64,000 nt of DNA from Eremophila alpestris peregrina (lineage: Eukaryota > Chordata > Aves > Passeriformes > Alaudidae). The stretch covers positions 11,054,200 through 11,118,199 of the forward strand of contig WMCF01000016.1 in assembly GCA_009792885.1 (NCBI GenBank). Direction: 5' to 3'. The notes under the pieces are model-generated. The model was not told the origin of the DNA. It ran no database searches and was given only the letters and a program-made list of their open reading frames with translations. The position numbers and the translations under genes were made by a program. Shown piece by piece: positions 34,531 through 47,700 of this stretch (the first letter of the stretch is position 1; every line of letters begins with the position of its first letter).

Positions 34531-37500
34531 GCTGTTGAGCCTCTGACCACAGGTCATTGTGCCAATGGTCCTCTTAGAGACTGAGGCTGGTGCCCAAGAA
34601 CATGGGAACTGCAGTGTGTCCCATAAAGTGGCAGATCCCAAATAAATTTACAGTACTCACACAGGCAGCACTCACAAACTCCACTGCCTTGGAAAAGGTT
34701 AACAAACTGCATCTCACATTGTACAGAAAGTCAAGTGAGCCATGGCTGGCAAGCCTGGAGCTAAGGCTGGATTTCTGCGCTGCAGAGGGGAGTTTTTTTA
34801 TTGGGTCAGTCTGTTCACATGTGGCTCCAGCAAGGAAAAGACACTGCTGTTTTCACCTGGCTGACACTTGTGGAGGTCAAATGCAACTGAGGTGGATGTG
34901 CTGCTTTGCAAAGGTAGCAGGTATGATGATGCCTCCTGTCCCTTGGGGTCATGCACTGAGACAGGCATGGCAAGATGGTGTAAAATGTAAGAGGCACACG
35001 TTTGGAAGGAAGAGATGGCTGTTAAATGTAGCTGAAACCAGCAGAGGTTGATCTTCAGAAACAGCAAAAATCAGAAGTCCTGCATTGCCTCTGGATAATT
35101 CTTGATCTGTGGGATCAGAAACTGGAAGCTGTAGTTTCTAATGGTCAAAGCATCTAATTGGAGTTAGACATCTAATTACATGGATGGAATTAGCTCAGTA
35201 AAGTGAGTCTTAATATTTGGCAAGAAGACTCCTAGTTATTTAAAGTTCCTACCATAGTTTGCCAGCACATAACTGGCTTTCAGGCCCTGCAGGAAGAAGC
35301 CCATCAGTGTCCCCCTTCCCTCCCCAGGTCAGATCATGCTCAGCCTGAATGATGTGAAAGGGGCAAGATTCCTTTGCCCAAATCTCCAGCAGCTGGGGCA
35401 GCTCACCCACAATACCAAGCTCCAAATGCAGCTGGCACAGAGAGACTCCAGGTGTGATTGAAGTGCTGGTTTCAGCCCAGGGATCAACTGCAGTTCCACA
35501 AATGCAGTCAAGGAAATTTCTCTTCTAAAGGTAACATGGAGCCAACAGGCCTAAGGGTGAAGTTTGGGATCCACACAATGTAACCAGGCATGGCAGGGTC
35601 CTCCCTTGGAGGACAGACTGGGCATAGAGAGCACGGTGCTGCCAAAGCAGACTGAGTCTGCAACAGTGAAGCTGGGAAGCATTTTGTAGTTGTCTTCAAA
35701 ATCTGCATCTCTGTCCAGACTTTACTGTGATTTTTTTCCACTGCTTTTCTGCTGTTTCTGTCCAGCTTGCTTAAAATCCAAGACATTTTATTTCTGTTCA
35801 TGAGGTTGTGGTCAAATGTGGGATTGTGCTGTAACACCCCAAAGCATTTACAGTGTCCTGGCAGATGCTGGTCCTCATAAGTATATTTAGATATAGGATC
35901 CTTGCCCTTGAGCTCCAAGTGCCCAGGGTTTTTGCATATGCAAATATTTGCAAAGTCAGGGCTCTGTTTGTATTGCCTGTTTAATAATTTTATGTTTCTG
36001 ATGCTCTGTTCATTTTTTTAAATCCAGCCATAATTTTAAGGAAAGAGGTTTCTTGCTTTGCTTTTTAAGCAGATGTCTGAAGTGTCCCTTGTGAGTTCAG
36101 CACATTGCTTCAGTAGTGGGTCCAGTGGTTTGAGTTGGTGTCTCTAGTTTTGAGCAATAAAAAAGAAGCAGAACTGTACTGTACAAAGTTGTATTGTCCC
36201 ATCACCATTCCTGATGTGCTTTTGTCTCAGTGGCTGCTGGGACATGCTTTCTGCTGTCAGAAAGGTCTGTGCTTGGTGCTGAGTCAGAAACATGGTCAGC
36301 TGTCCTGCCTCTGAGCAAAACAAACACACCAGGATATGCCTGCACATGCCAGCTCCTCTGACAAACCAACATTTCTCAGGGGGTTTGGATACCATCCCTG
36401 GCACAGGAAGGAGATGTTCATGTCATGGATGCCCTTTGCACCACCTTGGTCAGATCTGGAGAAAAAACACAGTGGGGACAGTGGCATGGGAGTTTGTTCC
36501 TGCTGTTCTCTGACAGCAGTGCATGGAGCAGCAGAAGGTACTGGTTTCAGGGCTGCTGTTCAGCACTAGAAAATTCCCCTTTCAACAATTCTCTGTTTTA
36601 TTAAAACAAAAAAGCTTGAATACTCAGGCAGGAAGAAGTCATTTTTCCAAAATAGACAGTGATGAATTTGGGAAAATTGGAGGGAGGCCAAGGAATTACA
36701 GCAGACTGAAAGCTGGGTGACTTTCCTGGGAGTGACCAGGGAAGATTTCAAAGCCACCAACCCCCCTTCCCCACAACTGCCACAGGAGAGCTGAAACCTT
36801 GGCGAGCAGAGGAGTCAGTGCAACCACTGCTGCTTCCTTTTCTTGCTGCCAGATAAAGAGGACAGACTCTCCTTTTTCAGTCCATTCTGCTCACACAATG
36901 GGCAAAGGGGATCAGAGCCAAAATTACAAGTGTGAGCCCTTAATGCATCAGGTTGAACAATGGGCTTTGGAGGCGTCTGCCTTGTCGCGAGAAGCAGTAC
37001 AGCTAGTTCTGACTACCCAGTGCCATGGAAAAAAACCTCATTGTCCTGGCAAAATGCTCCCCAGAATGAAAACACCCTCCTCCTTCTTTCTTCAGCTTCC
37101 TAATGGGAAGCAAAATAACAAACCAGGCCCACAATTAAACAAACATGCCTCTAACTGAGCCGAGCTCAAGTGTAACAGATGTTGTTGCAGTTGGACCAGG
37201 CTGGAGGCCGGGAGCAAGCCACGCTGGCTGGCTGCTGCTCCCAGGATGCTGTTGCTGAAGGGGTTTCTTTGCCACACCACAGCCTTCTCTTTCCATCAAT
37301 CTTTCTTCCTTTTTCTCTGGTATGCCTTTTTCCTTGCTCTCCTCCTTGTCCTGGTGCAACCCCAGCTGCTCCACCTCATCACATTTCATTCATTACTTCA
37401 TCAGTTTCACTTTTTAGCACTGAAAACCACAGGTTTCATTTCAGAAAAGCTCAAGAGATGGAGCAAAGCCATGTCAATTAACTTTTTAGGCCATATTAGA

Positions 37501-40103
37501 ACAGGAGAATAAAGCAATTATTTTTCTCCACTTTTCTTGATCTGTCTCCTCACTGGCACTCAGGCTCCACAAGAATAATCAATACCACCTCCCAGTTCTT
37601 GCAGTCCCCCCAAATTTGATGGCTGTGGTGCAGGTGACTGTGAGGCTGTAGCTCAGCACGCCTGAGATTCCCACCCCAAAAGTGCTACTCCTCCAAATAT
37701 TACAGGCATCTTTGCAACACAAGAAATTTGGTGTTTGAGAGGTGACAGACAGCTAAAGAAGGGAAAACGAAAGGGAAATTGTGTCTTTTTCATACCTGGC
37801 TGTATTCATCTTCTGTGCAGCTTTAGAGCTCTGGTGCAGTCCATGATGGGAGTCTCATTACCTCCAGTGCCTAAAGTCCCTGACTCCCTACCCCCAACTG
37901 ACTGATGCCTCTGATGGCCCATTCACCCCCTCATTTACAGGGATCTGTTCCTTTCAATTCCCTGTCAGAGGGACCAAAATAATTTGGAACAAGGCAGAAT
38001 CAGAGGCTGCTTGGCCTTGATTGCTCCCCAGTAAAGCTGTGCCAGGCTTCTGTTACTGCTAGGGGAACAAGAGCGACTCGGGGCTGGGTGACAGACTTCA
38101 CAGGCCTTTGGGTCACTCCCTAGAGCAAAGCCTCCTTCTCTCATCCAAGAGCCATGGTCAGCAACACCTTCCTGAGGTGTTTGGAAGAGGAATACAGGGC
38201 TATCCATTGGAGTTTCTGTGCCCACACACATCTTTGGCTTGTCTTTTGTTCTACTTGTTCTTACAGTTACAAGGCTCTGTGCAGTGGGGTTTTGTTTTGC
38301 CCCAGGCTGCTGTGGCACTGTGACTTCTGTGACTATTAATAGAAGTAAGGAAGAATTAAGGAAGTAAAAAAAGTTAACTTCTCTTTTTCCTTCAAGCAGG
38401 GAAGCTGGAAGATCCCTGAAATCTTTCCTGAGGTGTCTCAGAACAGGGACTGTGCCAGCACAGAGGCCCTCAGAGCCACATGTCATCAGCACAGTTTGGG
38501 ACTGGAGCATCCCCCATCTGCCATGCTCAGAAATTCTACACAGTGGAGGAGGTAAGCAGCTCAGAATGAAATTTTGCTTGGTTTACCCTGTTTGTTGGGC
38601 AAGACAGGCTGGATACCCTGGGCACTGGCAATATTAAGCCAACACCACCTCTCAATGCTCTGCTGTGGTAAGAAACCAACCAAATGCACAACTGTTATGA
38701 GCCAGGGCTGCCAGTTCAGCACTCCTATGGTCAGAGTGAGAACAGCACAGACACAGAGAGCTCCAGCCAGAACAGGCTTTCACTGCTCCCAGTGCAGTGC
38801 TGAAGAGTATTTCCACTCATATGACAAATTTATGAGCAAGCAGCAAGGAGCCTTTGGCAGAAATCATCCCTGTTATCAAAATCCCCTTCCAGGTGAAAAT
38901 GAAAACCAGGTCCAAGTGAAGATCCAGGTATTCCAGACCAGGGAGGTACTGGAAGTAAATCACAGCAAGCCAACCAACCACATATCCCAACCACCTAATA
39001 TTTACATAGATTTTATACTTTTGAACTGCTTACAGTAAGATAAAACACCTCAGATGGAAAACTTGATGGAAGTATTGGGTTTTACTTCCTTTTTCCAGTT
39101 GATAGACACAATGCATGCACATAATGTGACTGCACTTTGATAAATACACCAGCAATTTTACAAGATTGGCTCTTTTAGAACAGTTGATGACATGAGCTAA
39201 AATTATTAGGAATTACCATCTAGAAGTGGATGTAAAATTATCAGACTTCAAGTAACTCAGGAGAAACCCTGTCCCATAAAACAATGGTGCTTTTCTCACT
39301 GCCCTTTATTCTTCACCCCACCCCCTTTCTCTCATTTAAAACACAAACTTACATCTCTTCACTTCCCCCTCTGTGTTGCCCACAGCATCTTTTCTTTTCA
39401 CAGCAGCTTGGAAATGCAGATTTGGTGACTAAGACCTAGAGACACACCTTGTTACAACAACGTATCTGGGCTGTGGCTGCAGAGCAGCAAAATGAAAGTG
39501 ATTTTTAGTTTTGTTAGGTTTTATTGAGGCAGTTCTTTACAGGGTCAAGTGAAAAGGAGGGGGAAAGAGGGAGACCAAGTAGGAGAGTGTGCTCAGCAGA
39601 GAGATTGGCTGGGGATGCTGCAGAGCTGCTGCCTCCAACCCTGTTTCTTTAATGCTGGTGCATTATATATCTTGTATGGAGGCTTTTTCTGGTTCTTGCT
39701 CAATGCATTGACCAGAACATGCTGTTTAACAGCAGTTCTTCCCTTAGTCCCATCCCAGCAAAGGCCTATGTGGTATCTGTATTTAAAGCCCATTTAATTT
39801 CAGTCTTCTGTATGCAGGACTATTTTGATAGAGCTGGGGAAGTAATGACACAAATAGTTGATAGCACAAATAGTTTAGTTGACAGATCAGAAGAGGTGGC
39901 AACCTCTGGATGAGAGCCATGAAAAGCAGCTGTGGACAGACACCTCCACATGGCGTTTGGCTGCAGCTGGAACAGGATGCACAGCCTAGAGCTTCAGTCA
40001 CCATTCCATCAGGTCAAAGGAAGGGGAAGGGTGAATCAGTCCAGAAAAAATGAAAACTATTCTGAATGCTGGCTCATAAAATTAAAGGCAATTTTTTAAA
40101 TCT

Positions 40104-40107
<4 letters not shown>
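34531..40107. other. Non-coding sequence
   Basis: Unique sequence. AT-rich patches at about 35140-35240 and 39000-39260 have some TAAT words. A 181-codon minus-strand frame (37965-38510) and a 154-codon plus-strand frame (38574-39038) show no domain and are judged chance. Confidence 0.5.

Positions 40108-40174
<67 letters not shown>
40108..40174 (+). repeat. 67-base poly-A run
   Basis: An uninterrupted run of 67 A, by far the longest homopolymer here. CATAAAATTAAAGG, with a variant polyadenylation-like word, lies about 25 bases upstream. It could be the tail of a retrocopy, a slippage-expanded A tract or an assembly artefact. The upstream 500 bases match no gene I recognise, and I see no flanking target duplication. 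Confidence 0.9.
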
Positions 40175-40177
<3 letters not shown>

Positions 40178-41429
40178 AGCTTTGGCTAATCTTCCACAAG
40201 TCTCTTATTTCTGTGGTTAATCTAGCACCTGGTTTAATTCCCATCCCAGACAAAAGTAGACATACCAGGATACCACAAGTAAGTGTTGGTGCTGTAGCTC
40301 CTCAGGTCAGGAAGAAGCAGAAGTAGTGGGGATTACTCATGAATTATCCTACCAGTTTCTAAAAGTGTATCTGTACAGTCTTGAGAGTCTCAGCCTCTTC
40401 TGGAGCAGACACTGTAAGGCACCAGCAATAGCACCATTTCTGATTGTGACTCAGCCCAGTTTGGCTGCAACATCTCAGATGCCTCATCCCATGAGCTCTG
40501 GAGCTCTCCACACATTGCTTCATGTCCAAGTGAGCATTTACTGGAAAGAGAAAGTAAAGGGGTAGCACCCTCTGTGACACAGAGCAAGAAATGAAGGCAG
40601 GACTGAGACTAAAAATGCTGTGTGGTGGCAATTCTCAACCATTGAATCAGCCCTCAGGAGAGCTGCTATAAAGCAGAATAGCTTGTAACAGCCCTGTGGG
40701 GCCAGAGCCAGAGCAAGGAAGGTATCAGCCAGCTCTGTCCCCATCACAGAACTGAAGCTTAGCATGACTTAGAAAGCAGAAGATCTGCTTTCTCTCTCTT
40801 GGCAATGGGGATTTACAGATGCCAGATGATTAGGGGTCTTTTAACAGAAAATGCAACATAGAAGTATCACATAACCCTGCAATCTGCTCACCTTTCATCC
40901 AGCTATTACGTTCTCTTTTAGAGCCTTCTTCTGTCCCCCCTGGATGGAGCACTCACTTTTACACAGCACTGGCAATGTGATGCCATGCTCGTGCAGGCCT
41001 GGAGGAGCCTTGCTTTTTCCAGTACCACCATCAGGATGAAAACGTGACCTTTTGCTGCAACCAGACCTGCCCATAATCCTCAGGTCACTGTGACAGCATG
41101 CCTGACATCCACATATGCCTACAAACATTCCTGGAGATCTCTCTGATGCAAAGCCCCTTTGGCCATGCGCTGCTGTGTGAGGCAGCCTCCATCTCTTTGC
41201 ATTTCAATCCCATCCATCTACAGCCAATCATCTGGGAATCCTGTCATTTGCATGAAGTCCCCTCTGCTCCATAATTACAAGGGCCAAGCTAAGGTCCTTA
41301 AATGGTTTGTGAGGTGATCCAGGTGATGAGGATGTGACCTAAGGTATCAAAACTTCCAGCAATAAAGGGGGCATCATCTTTAGCTAACCCCCTTCAGGGG
41401 CTGGTATGTGGCAAGCACTGGAATACACC

Positions 41430-41710
41430 ACTTTTCTTCCTCTGGCTTGATATAATTACTTTCAGTGTTATTTAAAGCTCTGACTAATCACAGGCAATGG
41501 CCAGGTTTATAATGCAACTGTGTGTAGCCTGGAGGAAATTCTGACATAATTACACTGTATAAATTCCCCCATTAGAAATGACACTGCACTGGCATATTGC
41601 ACAGAGCAGCCATAGCCCAGTCAACTGGCTCTGTGAAAATCTGTCTGAGGATTGTTTACCCTGTTGATATCTTACTGACACTTCTTACAATTATGAGACT
41701 GTTACATGAC
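41430..41710. promoter_or_regulatory. Candidate conserved regulatory block
   Basis: Unique AT-rich sequence: GATATAATTACTTTCAG, TGACTAATCACAGG, GACATAATTACACTG, CCCATTAGAAATGACAC and TTACAATTATGAGAC. The ATAATTAC word occurs twice, about 100 bases apart. Confidence 0.4.
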
Positions 41711-44700
41711 AGCAAATGGAAGCCAAAGGCTGAGGAGTCTCTCCTTTCCTCTTGATGGCTTCAGCTGAGGCTGTTTTCTTGCCTGGTATTCTTGCCTGGT
41801 TTTCTCTGGGTGAGGCCTTGCTCAGCTCTGATCACTCTGAAGTAGAAAAAGAAGCATGTGGTTATGGTACAAATCACAAAAGCCTATAGAAATCCTGACT
41901 GGGTTTGACTCATCTGCTTCAAGGAGCAATTACTCCCCTAGGTCCTATCCCTTCACTGCAGTGAGATGATGGGCCATATTAGGATTTGTTCCGACCTGGC
42001 ATTGCCTTGCTCCATGGCAGGGTAGTGAGAGCCAAGCTGCTCTCCTGCTGGCTTTAGCTCATGCCAATGGAGCAGCAGGGTGTTGTGAAGGGCTAATTTG
42101 TCAGATCCTGGAATGTTACTCTGCAAAATGGTTGCGTGATATATTTGTTTCCCACTGCAGTGTTAGGGCTGTGGCACATTTGGACGGCCTGGGAAGAGGG
42201 AGACTGCACCCTTGGTTGGGAGGACAATGATAGAACCCTCAGGACTGTGGCCAGTGCCATTTGGGCAAAGGAAACCAAACACATTTCCAGTTTTGGAGCA
42301 CTGATTCAATGTAGGTCAAGGAAGGATTTTGACCTTTTCAGCCATTCTCTTACATAAGGTTCAGAAAAGAAAAATAATAGTCTGAATAATTAAATTAATA
42401 TTGGTTATAAAAACAAAAGCTTGTAGAGTACTTCAAAGCAGTTTTATCACCACCCTGAGGAAGGTTCAGGAGGGACCCACTGAAAATGTATCTTAAACAA
42501 CAGGCTTTCTAGCAGCAGAATAGCAACAAATGGTGATACAGTTCAGAGGCTGGGATAGGGCAGTATGATTCCAGCCTCCCTCTAATCTGGGAGACCTGAG
42601 CTAATTTCCTGAATGGGGAATGGGCTCTGGAGCCCTTTTCAGATCTTCACTTTCAAGCTGGCTCAGGAGAGCAGCAGGTCTCCAACACTGGCAAACTTAA
42701 GAGATAAATGGAGGTGGTTTTTTGGGGGTTTTTGTTTTGGTTTGGTTTTTTTTTGTTTGTTTGTTTGTTTTTTGTTTTTTTGGGTTTTTTTAGTTATAGC
42801 TGGAAAAAAATCCTACCTGTAGAGGATTATCTCTTGCAGTTAATTTACAAAATCCCAATGACTGAGTTTCGTTGTGAAGAAAGTGAGAAAGACTATTCTT
42901 TAAGGGAGGTATTGACACAACTATTTGGGAATCTTTTGGGCTTCATGCAATACAAGTAGCATTGCTGGCACTGGTCCATTTTCACCAGCTAAGAGATGAA
43001 CTCATTAACCCCCACCCCAAAATCTGAGGCAATAATGCCTGTTTGTTTGTTTGTTTTCAGCACTGTCAGGAAAGCTGTGATCTGGATGCACCACACAGTC
43101 TCCTTCTTAAGCAGTAAGTAATGCCTCTAATAGGTTCTTCCTAATGGTATTCAGAGGCAAAACACTGAGATGCTGTTGCACGTGTGGAGACAGTGGGCTG
43201 GTCCCCTGCTGGTGTTTCCAAACCCCGGTGTCCCCACACTGGGCTGGGTCCTTGTGGGAATACAGTGTTTTCCCCAGCCTCTCTGGGGTGCATGCCCTTG
43301 CCTGGGCCAACACCAGCATGGAAGAATTAGCACTGCTGCTCCCTATGCCAAGCCAAGCTGTGGCTAAAGGAGTATTTGGATACCCTGGGCTGCCAATTCA
43401 GAACTTTCCTAAAACCAGCAGTAAAATTTGCCTCTGATTCCTTTTTAGGAAAAGAAGGCTGTAATATAAAAAGTCCCATTTTCTAGGTGTTAAAAGTTTA
43501 CAACCCACACCATTCAAAGCAACATTCTGTGTCTAACTTAAATGTTTGGTCTCCAGGAAAAGCTAGGAGGAAAAGAGAAGGTTCCCTGTTTGTTCTACAA
43601 AATAGGAAAGTGGTTGCTTTCTATACTGTAAATATGCATTAGAAAGCTCTTATAGGCTCGTGCTGAGGATTTGATGTTTTTAACTGACTACATTCCTTAC
43701 ATTTTTGTATAACTGCCAAGAAAGCTAAATAAAATGGCTTTTTTAGTGTTTTCTCTAAGAATAGCCCTGCTTCTTTGTAAATATAGCAAAGGAATTGTTG
43801 ATAATAATTCTTTGGGAGAATAACTGGTGTTATTGATGTTAAAAGTAGAAAGATTGCTGTTTCTCTGTCTCAGAAACAGATCTAACCAAGTAGGCTGGGA
43901 CTTCAGAAAGCCTGAGCATTCCTTGGCCAGTTACTGAAATCAGACTGGTTTCATTCCTGTGCCAGAAGGTGTAGAATCAGACAAGACCAGTGCTGAAACT
44001 CAAGTAGAAACAAAAAACCCAAACCCTAAGATTTGCATTTTGTTTCGAGATGCAAAACCGAATATTTTTCCACCTTGTTTGCATTTCTCCATTTGCAGAT
44101 TGTTCTGCCTTCTGCCAAATAACCCTGAAAAACTGGGGTTAATTTGCTCAGTTTGAGTCAAACAGTTGTGATGTGCACAATTAACACTTGGGTACCCTTA
44201 AACCTTTGCAGTGTTAGGGGGAAGTCCCACCCTCCCAAGATACCAGCATGGAAAGAGCAACATTCTCAGTTGAGCCAAAGTTTAGACTACAGACCCCTGG
44301 CTATTGCTTGATTGACACCCATTATATATTTACCAAGACCTTAGATGTGTTCTGTAATGCCATGCAATAAACTGGTGGTAAAACCAGGACTGCAGCATGA
44401 GAATTTGAACCAGCCTGTGCCATGCTTTGACTGCTAAACATTCTTGCCATCCAGGATTATGAGAAGGTGGAAGGCTCTTAATCCACTTGTATGTATCACT
44501 TCCCGGGGGAAAAAAGCTACAATTATTTTTTTAAGGTTGACTGAAAGCATCTGTCTTCCCTGCAGTTGAGACAACTCCTCACAAAGGCTCCCTGTCATTA
44601 ACCAGACCTGCCCTTCAGTTGAGCATGCAGAGATTTGGTGCTTGTTCAGCCTGGCTTTGTCAGGGCTGGTAGCCCTCGTCAGGATTATTTTTCAAAACAG

Positions 44701-47700
44701 AGACTCCGTGGGGCCAGGCTGTAGCATACAGTGCCCAGACACTCACTGCCTTCTGTTTCTCCTGCATCTGCCTCCTCCCAGCTTCCCCAGTTTCTCCCTA
44801 CCTTTGTCATAAAAGCTGCTCAAAGGTTGTTAGGTTGTTCCTGATTCACCTTTGCCAGTTCCATACAGTATTTTTTAGCCCTCTGTGATCATTTACTCTC
44901 TCATTTGCTTCCCAGACTGAAATCCCCCAGTCTCTTTGGTTATTCCTCATAGAGGTACAGTAAGTTAAAATAGGGAAATTTTAGGAAAAGCAGTAAGCAG
45001 TCAGTGCTGTTATGACTGGGGTTTTTTTCCTCTATTGCCAGTTTGGTTACTTGCTTTTTTTGTCAGTGAGATTTCCATTGTGCCAGATGACTTCCGAGAG
45101 CAAGTATCCTGGCATCTTTGAGCCAAAGAAAGGTTCTGTGTTTCACTTTCAAGTCTGTGCTTGTGCCACAGCTTTGATGATATCCAAAGCTACAATATCT
45201 TAAACAACAACAAAACTCATGCAATCTGTAAAGGAAAGGCTTCTCATCATCTCTACAAGTGACTTGTGAATGTGAGGTGGTGAAGGATGGAAGGCAGAGC
45301 TCCCACCCCATAAGGACTTTCAAGATTAAAAAGTTAAAACAGCTCCTAGTGGTCCCTGTATCTCCCAATTAAAGCAAATAAAAACCCAGCCAACTAAAAA
45401 CCAACACCACCAAAACCAACTTTGTTTTTATCAAGATTGAGAGATGACACAAAGGCTGACTACAGCATTAATGAGCTTGTCTGTGGTTTAGGAAGATTCA
45501 GATCCTTCTACTGTTGTTTCCAGTATGCATCTGGGCTGGTGACTGCTCTGCTTGTGTTCTTAGATTTCATGTTTCCACTACCAGTTCCAAATGTGGGTGG
45601 ATTTTAGCAGGTATGATTTTGTTTGGGTCTAAATAGCAGTTATTTTAGCAGGCCCACAGAACTTCAATTCCACATGAGGACAGAATTATCAAAACTGATA
45701 TTCTAATGAGATTTCTGCCATTCAAAGTCAAATTCACATGCTAAACTTGGTTTGTCTATTCCTTTTACTACTCTTTGGAAAAGTCTGAGCATTGTGATAA
45801 GGACTGTGTGGAGTAGAATGAGAGCAGAATAGGTTAAATATTGTAGATGAGCTCAAATTGGGGTTAAGGAGAGACCCCAACCTGGGATCCAAACCACTTT
45901 ATGACTTCTGAATAACTGGATAATTGAGCTGTAATAGGATGCAGAGTGTTTGCATGTTTGTCTGCCCAAGAGAGGCACAGCTTCTTTTAAGTTGCCTGGA
46001 CTACAGGCCCCAAAAGATCTTGTACTAACTATAGGATAAAATAACTATTGCCTCCCTGAATCCCTCCATGTGCCTGAGTAAGAGGGATGTGAGTGAGGGC
46101 TGAGTTCCCAGAGTGGGTGCAGGGAGCTCTGTGTGAGAGCGTGCGATGCTGCTCAGAAACATGGCTTAAGGTCAGACTCCACTCTAAAGCTTCCCCAGAA
46201 TCCCAAATCCTCTTTTTATATGAGTTTCACTCAAACACAAACAATTAAAGAATTTCATCTTCTCCTACTACGGTGGGAAAGCTTGGATGCTTCTCTGGTC
46301 TCTTAACTTTATTAAACAGCCCCAGAGTGTTCCCTAGATGAGGGTCCTGCCTGGCTTCAGACAACCCAAATCTTTGTGTTTGCTGGGGATAAGTTGGTCT
46401 CTGATGCCAATTGGCAGTAGGGAAGAGAAATAACACAGCTTGTTGCAAAGAAGGAAAAAAAAGGGGGGCACCCACAAGCCTTGTGTCTGCTCATATGATT
46501 GGAATGATTTGACAAGGACTCCCATCAATGGCAGCGTTTCAGAGACCTCAGCATGGGCCACTGAACATCTCTGCTGTCTGTGTCCTTTTGTGTTTCCCGT
46601 CCTAAAGACTGCACCAGGCAGCTTTAGAGCTAAAGCACCAGGGAGGTGCTTTTTTGTAGTTTTAATTTTGGAATTTGCCCCATTAATAGGTATGGTCTGG
46701 TGGAATGGAGAGAAGCATTCCTCCTGGGCCAGATTGCTCTGGTCTCCAGCAGCTCTCTCATCACCAGGGCTTTGTCAAAGCGTGCAGTATGCTAACATCC
46801 TGCCAGCTCACCTTTTGCAAGCTGACTCAAAGGCATTAGTCCCACCAGTGCAAATATAAGGTGTCTGCCACATGTCTGCTGGCTTCTTCCTGGTGCACTG
46901 AGGCAAAGCAGCCTTTCCTTGTCAGTCATTGACCAAAACTGTTGATTCTGGAACAACTGACTGTGCTGGTTGTATAGTATGCCAAAACCTCTTGAAAGCT
47001 GGGAGGCAAAAGTGCCCTCTTTTTAAATGAATTAAGCTCTAGAAGGAATTTTCCTGAGACCTTATTTGATATCTGGAATAGAAATGGCTTTCCTTCTTCA
47101 ACTCCACCTACTCAACACTCCAAGTCACATCCAGAGAGCCTGTAGACGCATTTCTCCTCTCCAGATTACCAACACTGGAATTCCACTGCATTTATTTCTA
47201 GACAACTGACAAATATTCCAGGTGAGTCCAACTTGAATTTGCTTGCCGAGTTAGTGTAGAGGACTTAGTTCAGTCTCAGGAGAATGTAGCAGTTGGAGGG
47301 CATTTCCTGGTCTATCAGACACTCCTATCAGGGCTGAGCTGGAGGAAGTTTGGTCCAGTTTGGTTAAACTGTTAAAATCGCAGCCAGTTCCTGAACTGCT
47401 TGTTAAAGCTCAGGTCTGGTACACCCCACTCTATGTAGGTGTTTTCCAGGGATGCCCCCCCTGCTCTGTTTAGCAGACAGTTCCCCTCTTCCACTCCCCA
47501 AGAGCAGGCTGAGGGGGATTTCTGGGCAGCTCCAGGCCCCTGGATCACCCAGACACCTCATGACCTCCCTGCCTCCCAAGTGAAACAGCTGTGCCAAAGG
47601 AAAGCACAGCCCAACATCTGCACATGCCCAAAGCAGCATGGACCTGTCATTGCTAAATGCTGTCACAGGTTCTGTGGCTGAGGAAGGACCTTGCATTGCA

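Noticed and set aside
37965..38510. 181-codon minus-strand open frame
   Set aside because: No recognisable domain, no coding-like codon bias and no convincing splice partners.
39249..39270. TTCAAGTAACTCAGGA, resembling miR-26
   Set aside because: Mismatches fall within and after the seed-adjacent region and there is no complementary arm nearby.
40066..40326. Open frame with a long poly-lysine run
   Set aside because: The lysines are simply the poly-A homopolymer translated.
42613..42822. Phe/Gly-rich hydrophobic frame resembling a membrane segment
   Set aside because: It is a translation of T/G simple sequence.
44934..44952. TCTTTGGTTAT, resembling the start of miR-9
   Set aside because: Similarity stops after 11 bases and the surrounding sequence does not fold into a precursor-length stem.
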